From Chloroflexota bacterium (lineage in GTDB: Bacteria > Chloroflexota > Ktedonobacteria > Ktedonobacterales > Ktedonobacteraceae): 10,860 nucleotides of DNA. The DNA is taken from the NCBI GenBank assembly GCA_902812455.1, contig CADDZH010000132.1, positions 1 to 10,860 of the forward strand, read 5' to 3'. Below are positions 1-7,800 of the stretch, piece by piece. The first letter of the stretch is position 1. Each line of letters begins with the position of its first letter. The position numbers and the translations under genes are program-made. The notes below the pieces were generated by a model. It searched no databases, was not told the origin of the DNA, and saw only the letters and a list, made by a program, of their open reading frames with translations.

Positions 1-130
<130 letters not shown>

Positions 131-353
131 TTGCTGACTGTAAGTATGCTCTTACTTCTGAGCATACTCACGATGTCGAGCGATCCTAGCCAAACCAACG
201 TTTGGCTGTTTCGCTTGTTGAATTGACAGAAACTGCTCTGCAAGCAGTTGCTGTTCTGTTTTCCACTCTTCAGTTGTCAAGGTTCTGCACAGCATGACCA
301 GCATGCTGTGATTTCAATGGTTGAAATACAGTCATGACTACCCTCAAAAGGGG
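131..353 (-). other. 16S rRNA leader (5' external transcribed spacer) with five perfect hairpins
   Basis: This stretch separates the sigma-70-type promoter at 360-388 from the 16S gene and holds no credible ORF. It contains five perfect inverted repeats. The stems are 143-151/160-168 (9 bp), 188-195/200-207 (8 bp, 4-base loop), 231-237/243-249 (7 bp), 288-296/302-310 (9 bp) and 311-317/321-327 (7 bp, 3-base loop). In a transcribed leader these would fold one after another and may guide pre-rRNA processing or co-transcriptional folding. None is followed by a T-run on the minus strand, so they are not intrinsic terminators. The pairing is seen directly; the role is inferred. Confidence 0.6.
267..286 (-). 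promoter_or_regulatory. boxA-like antitermination element in the rRNA leader
   Basis: The minus strand reads AGAACCTTGACAACTGAAGA. It resembles the leader sequence with a TTCTTTGAAAACTGAA-like core seen upstream of many bacterial 16S genes, where NusB and S10 load for rRNA antitermination. It also looks like a -35 box (TTGACA at 275-280), but no -10 lies 16-18 bases downstream, which favours the leader-element reading. The match is only partial, so this is tentative. Confidence 0.35.
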
Positions 354-359
354 CAGGAG

Positions 360-388
360 AATATACACATATATGTCATGATGGTAAA
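360..388 (-). promoter_or_regulatory. Probable sigma-70-type rRNA promoter
   Basis: On the minus strand TTTACC (383-388) and TATATT (360-365) are separated by exactly 17 bases. They match the housekeeping -35 (TTGACA) at four of six positions and the -10 (TATAAT) at four of six. Transcription would start near 353 and give a leader of about 220 bases before 16S, a usual length. It is the closest acceptable housekeeping promoter to the 16S gene; four other promoter-like elements lie further upstream. Confidence 0.5.
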
Positions 389-430
389 AGTTGGTGGGAG
401 ACGAGTTCCCTCAGAGAGGTTCCGTCTATA

Positions 431-458
431 ATAACGGAGAACCTTTGGACTTTATTCC
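431..458 (-). promoter_or_regulatory. Bipartite promoter-like element 1, GGAAT-N18-GTTAT
   Basis: Reading toward 16S, GGAATAAA (451-458) is followed after 14 bases by CGTTAT (431-436), giving GGAAT-N18-GTT. This is the nearest of four equally built elements to the rRNA gene. Its 18-base spacer is unrelated to those of the other copies, so the two boxes seem to be kept by selection rather than by recent duplication. The left box lies in an imperfect inverted repeat (417-425 with 434-444). GGAAT-N18-GTT is the known consensus of the SigR/SigH group of ECF sigma factors. Alternatively, TATTAT (428-433) could be a -10 box with a poor -35. Confidence 0.45.
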
Positions 459-506
459 CCCCACAATCAAGCCCCATTTGAGCGATTTTCTCGACTCGCA
501 TAAAGG

Positions 507-534
507 ATAACACAGGATATATCGCTTTTATTCC
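507..534 (-). promoter_or_regulatory. Bipartite promoter-like element 2, GGAAT-N18-GTTAT
   Basis: On the minus strand GGAATAAA (527-534) and TGTTAT (507-512) are separated by 14 bases, so GGAAT-N18-GTTAT is kept. It lies 76 bp upstream of element 1 and inside the first 74-bp tandem repeat. The spacer resembles that of element 3 because both are in near-identical repeat units. Confidence 0.45.
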
Positions 535-579
535 AGCATCATCATGTTTATACGAGCGATTTCTTGACGTGCATAGATG

Positions 580-607
580 ATAACGCAGGTTATATCACTT
601 TTATTCC
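580..607 (-). promoter_or_regulatory. Bipartite promoter-like element 3, GGAAT-N18-GTTAT
   Basis: On the minus strand GGAATAAA (600-607) and CGTTAT (580-585) have the same N18 geometry, 73 bp upstream of element 2 and inside the second repeat unit. The spacer also contains TGATATAAC, an extended -10-like string, but with no good -35. Confidence 0.45.
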
Positions 608-653
608 AGCATCATCATGTTTATACGAGCGATTTCTCGACTCGCACATATCA

Positions 654-681
654 ATAACGTGGGGAAGTCTAGATTTATTCC
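654..681 (-). promoter_or_regulatory. Bipartite promoter-like element 4, GGAAT-N18-GTTAT
   Basis: On the minus strand GGAATAAA (674-681) and CGTTAT (654-659) have the N18 spacing, 74 bp upstream of element 3. This copy sits in the third, strongly diverged repeat. Its spacer no longer resembles elements 2 and 3, yet both boxes are intact. It is the outermost element; no further copy is visible at the expected next position near 728. Confidence 0.45.
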
Positions 682-767
682 CATGCGTGAATGTTGTGAC
701 CTCGGCTATTGTGTTACGTCTAAGCTATAGAAGCTTATATTATAGAGAGAGAAAGAAGAACGCTTTC

Positions 768-2111
768 ATGACAACGGTTGCGCCTGGACCAACCAGAAGG
801 AGCAGGATTTTCCCAAAGCCTACGCGGTGGCAAGCAAGATGGGCCTTTACTGTCTTATTTACAGTGAACGTCCTGAACTATGCCGATCGCTATGTCCTAT
901 CGGCGATATTGCCCAGCATCAAGCGCGATTTTCAGATATCGGATTTCCAGAGCGGCCTGCTCATTTCATCATTTCTGATCGTCTATGCGGTAGCCACATT
1001 GCCGCTGGGAATATGGGCAGATAGAAGTATACGCAAGAATATTGTTGCGCTCTGCGTTGGTATCTGGAGCGTAGCAACGACGCTGGCAGGCTTTGCACAG
1101 AATCTCGTGCAATTATTCAGTATGCGCTCAATTCTGGGTATCGGCGAGGCAGGATATGCGCCTGCCTCCCTTTCGCTGCTTGGCGATTTTTTTGCGCGAA
1201 CAAAGCGCGGTCGTATCCTGTCTTACTGGTCAGTTGGCACACTGATCGGTGCAGCTATCGGTGTTGCCCTCGGTGGGAGGATAGCCGATACACTTGGCTG
1301 GCGCTGGGCATTTTACATCGTTGGCATTCCTGGGCTGATCGCTGCTTTTGCGGCCTGGCGGTTGAAAGAACCGGCGCGCGGGGCATTTGACCAGGATGAG
1401 AAGCATGAGCAGGAAGAAGCAGAGGATACAGGAACAATTCAGGGGCATGGGACAATAGGTAAGGATTTCTGGCGCACAGCGCTCAAGCTCTTCCATATAC
1501 CTACCTACTGGGTACTGCTTGGAGCATTCATCTTCAGCTTCTTTACGATCGGGGGTACGTCGTTCTGGCTGACCACCTATCTCACAAGGGATTTCGGATT
1601 ATCGCTCACCGAGGCTGGCTCTCTCAGCGGGTTAGTGCTGGTATGCACTGGCCTGGCCGGTACACTGCTAGGAGGCTGGCTGGCCGATTTTATACAGAAG
1701 CGCTATCCAGAAGGACGCATGTTTACATCGATGATGGGCTTCCTGCTAGGTGCTCCGCTGGTGCTGATAGCGCTCTCTATCCACACGCTGCCATTGTTTA
1801 TCGGCATGTTTGTGCTCGCCGGCATTTCGTTAAATTTCTGCACGGGGCCACTGAATGCAGTGATCCAGGATGTGATCGTACCCAATATGCGAGCCACTGC
1901 TGTGGGACTGGCATTGCTGCTGGCACATTTGTTGGGCGATGCCGCCGCGCCAACCATTATCGGCCTCTTCTCCGACAAGTTCTCGCTCGGCACTGCCCTG
2001 CTCATCACGGCTCCAACGTTTCTCTTCCTGGCTGGTATCTCCTGCCTTATCGGGGTGAAAACGGTCAGGCGCGATATGCAGCGCATGCAAGCACAACTCC
2101 ACGCCTCATAA
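768..2111 (+). CDS. MFS transporter, Spinster-like family
   Basis: A 447-residue integral membrane protein of the major facilitator superfamily, expected to move a small molecule across the cytoplasmic membrane using the ion gradient. The substrate cannot be read from sequence. After a basic N-terminus (1-24), NYADRYVLSAILP (37-49) fits TM1 of Spinster-like and sugar-acid porters. GIWADRSIRKN (81-91) is motif A in the loop between TM2 and TM3, and RSILGIGEAGYAPA (120-133) fits TM4. A charged, Glu-rich loop (about 200-235) divides the two six-helix halves. GGWLADFIQKR (302-312) is the second copy of motif A. The reading frame is open back to 564, but that part covers the tandem repeats and is not protein-like, so the ATG at 768 is chosen. 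It follows a purine-rich but weak ribosome binding region (746-760). It is divergent from the rRNA operon and ends at a shared terminator. Confidence 0.9.
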   Translation: MTTVAPGPTRRSRIFPKPTRWQARWAFTVLFTVNVLNYADRYVLSAILPSIKRDFQISDFQSGLLISSFLIVYAVATLPLGIWADRSIRKNIVALCVGIWSVATTLAGFAQNLVQLFSMRSILGIGEAGYAPASLSLLGDFFARTKRGRILSYWSVGTLIGAAIGVALGGRIADTLGWRWAFYIVGIPGLIAAFAAWRLKEPARGAFDQDEKHEQEEAEDTGTIQGHGTIGKDFWRTALKLFHIPTYWVLLGAFIFSFFTIGGTSFWLTTYLTRDFGLSLTEAGSLSGLVLVCTGLAGTLLGGWLADFIQKRYPEGRMFTSMMGFLLGAPLVLIALSIHTLPLFIGMFVLAGISLNFCTGPLNAVIQDVIVPNMRATAVGLALLLAHLLGDAAAPTIIGLFSDKFSLGTALLITAPTFLFLAGISCLIGVKTVRRDMQRMQAQLHAS

Positions 2112-2150
2112 TAAAAAGCCTCCTATCTCAGAGATAGGAGGTGTTTCTTG
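2112..2150. terminator. Bidirectional intrinsic terminator between the MFS gene and tRNA-Gly
   Basis: A perfect hairpin lies at 2119-2141 (CCTCCTATCT paired with AGATAGGAGG around a three-base loop). On the plus strand it is followed by TGTTTCTTGTT, a moderate U-tract, eight bases after the MFS stop codon. On the minus strand it is followed by CTTTTTATTA, a good U-tract, beyond the 3' end of tRNA-Gly. It should therefore stop both converging transcripts. Confidence 0.85.
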
Positions 2151-2155
2151 TTGGG

Positions 2156-2227
2156 AGCGGGTTACGGGATTCGAACCCGTGGTCTCAACTTTGGGAAAGT
2201 CGCGTGTTGCCACTACACCAAACCCGC
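2156..2227 (-). tRNA. tRNA-Gly (anticodon CCC)
   Basis: The 72-nt minus-strand sequence folds into a full cloverleaf. The acceptor GCGGGTT pairs with AACCCGC, the D stem is GTGT/ACAC, and the anticodon stem is CGACT/AGTTG with loop TTCCCAA, giving anticodon CCC (codon GGG). The variable loop is AGACC and the T arm is ACGGG-TTCGAAT-CCCGT. The discriminator base is U73, as usual for glycine tRNAs. CCA is not encoded and must be added by the nucleotidyltransferase. It has its own consensus promoter 30 bases upstream and a terminator just downstream, so it is a single-gene transcript. Confidence 0.97.
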
Positions 2228-2256
2228 AAGGCTACTGCCCCTTGTTGACAGTGAGG

Positions 2257-2285
2257 ATTATAGCCAATTGCCCATTAAATGTCAA
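2257..2285 (-). promoter_or_regulatory. Consensus sigma-70 promoter of tRNA-Gly
   Basis: On the minus strand TTGACA (2280-2285), 17 bases, then TATAAT (2257-2262): a perfect match in both boxes with the ideal spacer. Transcription would start near 2250, about 23 bases before the mature tRNA. It lies between the stop codon of the small gene at 2295 and the tRNA. Confidence 0.9.
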
Positions 2286-2294
2286 GCAGTTATA

Positions 2295-2645
2295 TCAACT
2301 CTTCTTTTTTGCTCTCTCCTTGCGAGCCTTGTAGAACGACTTGGGCTTGGGATGATGCTCTGTATCCACGTAGGCAGCAGGAGCGGAATCTTCTCGCGCG
2401 GCCTCCTCGGATTCATCACGTTCGCTAAGCAACTCCTGCAGGTCGTTGTAGATATTGTAGTTATCAATGACCTCGCGCATCCTCAACATATGCCGCAAGA
2501 CCTGCATCTGGGTGATATTGGTTTTGTCGTTTTTGGCAGGCTCAGCCCGTCGCAGCAAGCTCTCCACCAGATCCATGCTATCATCATGGGCGCCAATACC
2601 TTCAAGCCGCTCGCGCACTACTAATAATTGCTGGTATAGATTCAT
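2295..2645 (-). CDS. Hypothetical protein, 116 aa, charged
   Basis: I do not recognise a family. The protein has a mostly helical-looking N-terminal two thirds (1-77) with regular Leu/Met/Ile spacing, then an acidic, Ala-rich linker (about 74-95) and a strongly basic Lys/Arg tail (103-116). No membrane segment, signal peptide or cysteine is present, so it is probably cytoplasmic. The start is well supported: AGGAGG at 2653-2658 sits seven bases before the ATG, and a TTGACG-N17-TACCAT promoter lies just upstream. It follows the histidine kinase gene with a 98-bp gap. The basic tail could bind nucleic acid or an acidic partner, but that is only a guess. Confidence 0.75.
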   Translation of the reverse strand: MNLYQQLLVVRERLEGIGAHDDSMDLVESLLRRAEPAKNDKTNITQMQVLRHMLRMREVIDNYNIYNDLQELLSERDESEEAAREDSAPAAYVDTEHHPKPKSFYKARKERAKKKS

Positions 2646-2685
2646 TTATATTCCTCCTGGTAGCATATAATCATGTTCCAGGAGT

Positions 2686-2714
2686 ATGGTAACATAGCAT
2701 GCGTAGCTCGTCAA
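2686..2714 (-). promoter_or_regulatory. Probable promoter of the 116-aa gene
   Basis: On the minus strand TTGACG (2709-2714), 17 bases, then TACCAT (2686-2691). The -35 matches five of six consensus bases and the -10 four of six. It lies between the histidine kinase stop codon and the small gene's ribosome binding site and would give a leader of about 34 bases. Confidence 0.5.
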
Positions 2715-2743
2715 ATCGCTATTCCCGGTGCAGGAGCCAGGGC

Positions 2744-4726
2744 TCAACTGAGGGACAGAACGACATAAAATGTGGCGCCTTCACCGGGAATACCGCTGCT
2801 TTCAACCCATATGCGCCCGCCCATAGCCTCTGTGAGCTGGCGGCATAGGTATAGCCCGAGACCTGCCCCTCGCTGAACACTATTGATGGCGTTATCCAGG
2901 CGCATAAACTTGGTAAAGAGCCGTGGCTGGTCTTCTGGCGATATGCCTGGTCCCCAATCACGAATAGCAATCAGGGCAAAACACTCAGGGCCGGCTTCGT
3001 AGGGGGGCTGGCCAACCGCCTGCAGCCGCTTATTCAGGCTCACTTTATCGATGCGCGCAGCACAAATAGCGATTCGGGAACGTGCAGGCGTGTACTTCAG
3101 GGCGTTCCCGACCAGGTTAAGTAAAATCTGGCGCAAGCGAAGCTCATCTACAATGACGAATATATCTTCTGGGATATTGACCTCTACAGGGCGCTCTTCG
3201 CGGGCAATTGTTGGCTCAAGGATCTCCAGGATCACTTGCACCGCCCCGGCTACCTGTACCGAGCTTAAATTGAGCGAGACGCGATCCTGGTCAATGCGGC
3301 TGGTGTCCATGACGTTGCCCAGCAGCAAGACCAGTTCTTCACAAGCCCGGCGAGCATTGTTGATAAAGCGAATCTTTGTTTCCTCCTCAAGCGTATCACC
3401 GAAATTGGCGAGCAGTTCGAGGTAGCCCTGAATGGCTGTCAGAGGGGTACGCAACTCATGGGAGGCGGTCATGAGGAAATGATTTTTGAGCCGGTCAGAT
3501 TCCTGGGCCTGCTTAAGGGCATCACGTAGCTCGGTATTCAGGCGCGCATTGGTAATGGCTATGCCGGCCTGGATAGCGATCTCTTTGAGCATTTCGAGAT
3601 GGCGCCTGGTATAAGCGTGCGGTTGATAGCTCTGAGCAGAAAGGTAGCCGAGAACCTCCTCACCATAACGAATGGGGACATAGAGGAGCGATTCAGAAGG
3701 ACGAGGATTGCCGATAAGATCGCTGTAAATATCTGGATTGTCTGGATTAGAGAAGGTAGCATACTCCAGCGAGGTGGAAAAGAGATACCCTAGCTCCTCC
3801 TCAAAGAGCAGCCTCTTCATCCTCTCATCTGCCCCGTATTCTTGAGGGGGATAAAGAACACCCTCATCGATGAGAAAATCCATCATGAGTTTCTGGTTTG
3901 AAGAATAATAGCGGGTGACAAAAAAGGCGTCAGTGGGCATCACTCGCCGCACCTGCTCGTAAATGGTATGATAGACGGTTTGCAGATCGAGCTGGGCTTC
4001 GGGGGCAGAAAGCGCTCGCGTGATTTCAATAAGAGCAGCCCGTTCCTCACTGGTCTGTTTTGCCTCCTCGTACAGGCGCGCCCCCTCAATAACGACGGCG
4101 GCCTGGTTGGCAAAGAGTTCCAGCAGAGACAGGGTCTCAGCGGTAGGGCGCAAACCATCAAGGGGAGCATCAGGTGTCAAAAAGCCCAGAAGAGTATTAT
4201 TGGCGCTGTAGAGCGGAACGACCAGCATATCTTGTGGCAGCCATAAAGCCCCTGGTGGGATATGCTGCTCTAAAAGCCGGGCAGTAATTTCGGAGGTGCC
4301 ATTCACAACGACAAAGAAGCTAGCAGCGCTTTCATCTTTCCAGAAAGGCGCCTCAGTCGGAATAAAGTACGAATCGCTGATGCGGTACTCTTCGCTGGTA
4401 AGCTTCTGCACTATATCCTGTGGTACCGGATGCTGGCGAAGATATTTGTCCTCTTCAAGACTTATGCCAGAGGAGGCGCGGGCGCGAAAATACCCATTTT
4501 CATCGGCCAGGTAGAGGGCAGAGTAGCGAAAGCGCAAGGCTTTACACGCTGCCTCAGACACACGTTTCAGCAGCGTATCCGTATCCATCTGGAGGCGTAA
4601 GGAGGAACCAATATCAATGATATATTTGAGTACCTCCCGCTGGTGCTCCAGATTAGTACCAGATTGCTGCGGTGCATGTATCATGTGATCATCGAAAAAG
4701 TTGTATGAAACTCCCGGCTGTACCAC
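2744..4726 (-). CDS. Cytoplasmic GAF-GAF sensor histidine kinase
   Basis: A 660-residue kinase that senses an unknown signal through two GAF-like domains (about 30-220 and 230-398) and phosphorylates itself and then a response regulator. A coiled linker (398-415) leads to the HisKA dimerisation domain with the H box around ASHELRTPLT (phosphorylated His423). The HATPase_c domain follows, with N box NLVGNALKY (537-545), G1 DWGPGI (590-595), F box (about 604-607) and G2 GAGLGLYL (620-627). All catalytic boxes look intact. No transmembrane helix or signal peptide is visible, so it should be a soluble sensor. The start is GTG at 4726, preceded by a weak purine-rich stretch; an ATG at 4684 (residue 15) is possible but has no better ribosome binding site. 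No response regulator is adjacent; the nearest is at 8854-9252. Confidence 0.93.
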   Translation of the reverse strand: MVQPGVSYNFFDDHMIHAPQQSGTNLEHQREVLKYIIDIGSSLRLQMDTDTLLKRVSEAACKALRFRYSALYLADENGYFRARASSGISLEEDKYLRQHPVPQDIVQKLTSEEYRISDSYFIPTEAPFWKDESAASFFVVVNGTSEITARLLEQHIPPGALWLPQDMLVVPLYSANNTLLGFLTPDAPLDGLRPTAETLSLLELFANQAAVVIEGARLYEEAKQTSEERAALIEITRALSAPEAQLDLQTVYHTIYEQVRRVMPTDAFFVTRYYSSNQKLMMDFLIDEGVLYPPQEYGADERMKRLLFEEELGYLFSTSLEYATFSNPDNPDIYSDLIGNPRPSESLLYVPIRYGEEVLGYLSAQSYQPHAYTRRHLEMLKEIAIQAGIAITNARLNTELRDALKQAQESDRLKNHFLMTASHELRTPLTAIQGYLELLANFGDTLEEETKIRFINNARRACEELVLLLGNVMDTSRIDQDRVSLNLSSVQVAGAVQVILEILEPTIAREERPVEVNIPEDIFVIVDELRLRQILLNLVGNALKYTPARSRIAICAARIDKVSLNKRLQAVGQPPYEAGPECFALIAIRDWGPGISPEDQPRLFTKFMRLDNAINSVQRGAGLGLYLCRQLTEAMGGRIWVESSGIPGEGATFYVVLSLS

Positions 4727-4770
4727 GTTCTCTACACAATCCTACTTCTCTTCAAAACTTGGCTACATCG

Positions 4771-4796
4771 ATTATAACATATCCAGGGTAATACCC
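4771..4796 (-). promoter_or_regulatory. Extended -10 promoter of the kinase gene with overlapping palindrome
   Basis: On the minus strand TGTTATAAT (4771-4779) is a perfect extended -10 element, with TG one base before TATAAT. No acceptable -35 exists. In its place is GGGTAATACCC (4786-4796), a palindrome around one central base. Transcription would start near 4764 and leave a 38-base leader. A tandem octamer CCTACTAT x2 (4807-4822) lies just upstream. A palindrome in the -35 region of a promoter with a poor -35 suggests binding by a regulator. Confidence 0.5.
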
Positions 4797-4878
4797 ACCC
4801 TTTCCCCCTACTATCCTACTATTGCTATAGGCAAAATACTGAGATTCTGAAGAGTTAAGTAAAGCGGTTAGATCTCAT

Positions 4879-7800
4879 TTAATCCCAGGAGCCCGTGGTT
4901 GTGAGCCAATCAAGGATAGTCTCCGGCATATGGGATACAGGACCCTGGCGCTGGGAACAACGAGGCAGGGTATGTAATATGGTAGCGCCGTACTCTTTTG
5001 AAAGGATGCGGCGATCGAACAAGATGACGCTGTTGCGGTCGCTACTGCTCCAGGCCAGCCGGTTGAGCGCCCTGCGAAGGCGCAGAGCAGCGATGGGTAC
5101 CGTCAACTGGTGAAGCTGGTCAGCATAATGCTCAGCGCGAGCGGCGAGAGGGGGATCATTGAGAACCGGCATGGGCAACCGCGTAATGACGATACAGGCA
5201 GGCACATGATTGATCTCTCCTATCGCATCCCAGAACGAGCCTGCGCCCAGCACAACTACCCGTTCCTGAGTAGAGAATAACTGCCAGAGCTGGCGAGGAG
5301 AACCATCAATCCCCTGCCCTAAGACAAGGATACCACGCGCTTCAAGAATAGGTTTAATAGTGCCATAGGAACTACGCAAAGCGGCATGAGAAGTAAAAAG
5401 AGCCGTGACCTGTCCCTCAAGGGTTGCAGCGAGCTGAATCAAGGCTTCATCGAGATGCCGCTGGTATTGATGGGTATTAGGCTCCGGCACATCATCTGGA
5501 AGGTAGAGCAGTGTCTGTTCGTGATGTTCGGTGACCACTGAGAGAGCAGGGCATCCATCATGCTCCAACCCGAAGCGGCCCCGGCAAAATGAGAAGTTGT
5601 TATCAACAGAAAGAGAGACACCGGCAAAAATTGTACTTGAACCGCTTGTGAGGAGCAGGCGTTGCAATAATGCGGGGGTGTGAACAAACTGAGCATAGAG
5701 AACAGGTACAATGTTCTCGCTAGATTGTGCGGAAGATGCAGCAGCAAGTGCCTGGCGTTGCTGGACTGATTGCTGGGCAAAAGGTGGCGGCGCAGGTGGC
5801 ATACGCAGCCAGTAGACCGTGTCGCTATCGACCAGGGCCAACGCCTGCTGCCCCAACTGCTTCTGTTGGGTAAGCTGGTGCGCAATAGCGGCTAACTCGG
5901 AGGCAACCGAATCCTCTTCACTGCTTCCGGCATCTAGCCGGTGGCGACTGCGCTGGGTAGTGAGCAAGATGCGCTCTGCTTCGCGAGCCAGATCAATAAC
6001 GGCCTGCAAGCGTTGATCGGCCTGCTGCCATGCCTGCTCAACACTTCGCCAGGCGCCCAGGTTGCGGGTCTGGCCGGTTAAACGCAGTGGCTGATCGGTA
6101 CGCTCAACGTTGCGTCCTGCCGGTGAATGCCTTCCCTTCTCACGTCCATTGGTAGCCCCCTGTTGCATAAACTCTTCTAAGAGCTGGCTGAAGCAGCTAA
6201 AAAGCCTGTTTACGGCGACAGACGCATGATGCAAGGCCTGAAACCAGGTGAGCATACGAGTATCGAGCTGCCCTTTAGCAATAGTGGGAGTGGTTGAAAG
6301 ACCTCCCGGCCCATTTTCTCGCAAGGCAGGCGCGGCTAGCGCGAGCAATCCCTGGTAGCGCTCGTTCGGCAGCTCGCAGCCAATAGTATTCAGTAGCTCA
6401 AGCAAATGGGCTTGCCCGAGTTCAGCGCTACTCCAGCGAGCCACCTCGTCTTCCAGGAGCTCGGCATCAAGGATCAGGCGGCGATCGATAGAATCCAGTA
6501 ATGATTGGGGAAGTGAAAGCGCGTCAAGGAGACCGGCATGGGTGGTTACGACAATAGCTGCAGTTTTTACCCGTTCCTCCGCCCGGCTGGCAAAGCAGTA
6601 GCCTTTACGACGATAGATACAGCGCTCATATACTGAGCCTGAGCGTTCATCAGCCGAAGGGATACGCTCAACGCCGGAAGAGACGCGGGCCCAGGCAGCA
6701 ATCTCCTGAGGAAGCAGGGTGATCTCGCTGCGCTCGCCTGTTACCGTTTGTTGGGCCCATAATCCCAACTTGGCAAGACCGCGCGCCTCCTCAGCGGTTA
6801 ATTGCCCGCTTGTACGCCGCAAAGCTGCGCCAAACCAGCGATGAAGACAAAGATAGCCATCGCGCTCAGCCAGGTAAGCGACGGGAAGCTTACTTTTGAG
6901 AGAGGCCTGCAATTTGGGTAAGACCGTTTCGATGAGAGAGCGGGCACTTTGTGGATTGGAGCAAGCGATGACTAACCGCCTTGGGGGCAAACCGGGTTCG
7001 GGAGGAGATTCTGATAGCCATTCCAGCGCAGGGAGCAGGGCGGGTGTATAATCATTGCCGCCAAGTGTTACTTCCATCATGAGAGCGTTATACGTATCAG
7101 GGGAAGTAGGACCGGCAAGTGCTTTGTGGACGGCGGCACGTGCCGTCTGATATCCCATAGGAGCCGGGCGCTCAGCCTGTTCAGGGATCACTTCAACGAC
7201 TGACTGCATCTGCTCAACAGCCTCCAGCACTGGTGACGAAGGCTGTAGTTCTGGTGCCGAGGCACTTTGTAGGCCAGAGTCAGGTTGGCGGGCTATGGCA
7301 AACGATAAGATACGGGGGTCCATGCCAAGTTGCGCTGCGAAGCGATCGCCAAGGCTACCACGCAGAGGTATCCCTCGCAATCCCTGCTGTTCCTGTCGAT
7401 CATGTAACTCCTGGCGGAAAAAAGCCAGCAAGGGCCAGTCGCGGGGCGCATCGAGATTGGCCAGTTCTTCTAGAAGAGAGAGATCAATGGACTGCAGGCG
7501 TTGATGCAGGGCCAGAAATACTTGCATAGCAAGAACGGTATCGACCATAGCGCGATGCCGCCCGGGAGTTACAGGGACGCCGAGCGCTTCAGCCACCTGG
7601 CCGAGGTTATAGCTGGATAAAGAAGGGAGCAGTACGCTGGCAAGCTCAAAGGTATCGATAAGTGCATTGGTGCGCACCAGGCCATGACGGCGCAAAAAGC
7701 CGACATCAAAGGGAATACTATGGCCGACGAGAGGAAAATCGGCGATGAAAACCTGCAGGTGTTTAGCAATCGCCTCAAATTGAGGAGCAGTGGATAGCTG

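Larger units (their letters stand above)
481..681. repeat. Tandem 73-74 bp direct repeats (two good copies and one decayed copy)
   Basis: Units start at 481, 555 and 628, each with AGCGATTT followed by a CTCGACTCGCA-like string. Units 1 and 2 differ at about nine positions and share an identical 30-base end (525-554 and 598-627). Unit 3 keeps the first ~19 bases, the ATAACG box and the TTTATTCC box but has otherwise diverged. Each unit holds one GGAAT-N18-GTTAT element on the minus strand. A fourth copy of the two boxes at 431-458 lies outside the recognisable repeats but in register (76 bp). This is promoter-region amplification, not a CRISPR: there are too few copies, the repeats are too long, and there are no spacers. 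Confidence 0.85.

Noticed and set aside
427..432. Plus-strand TATAAT as a promoter for the MFS gene
   Set aside because: No -35 or TG extension at a usable distance, and the gene starts over 330 bp away; the same bases fit the minus-strand element better.
481..681. CRISPR-like array
   Set aside because: Only three contiguous 73-74 bp units, no spacers and no cas genes.
564..767. N-terminal extension of the MFS protein by 68 residues
   Set aside because: It runs through the tandem repeats and promoter-like boxes, is not protein-like, and the MFS family begins close to the ATG at 768.
2148..2624. 158-codon plus-strand ORF
   Set aside because: It begins as antisense tRNA-Gly (the well-known GIRTRGL-type false peptide) and then runs antisense to the 116-aa gene.
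5439..5885. 148-codon minus-strand ORF inside the exonuclease-DinG-like gene
   Set aside because: Same-strand shadow in another frame of a clearly coding region; no family features.
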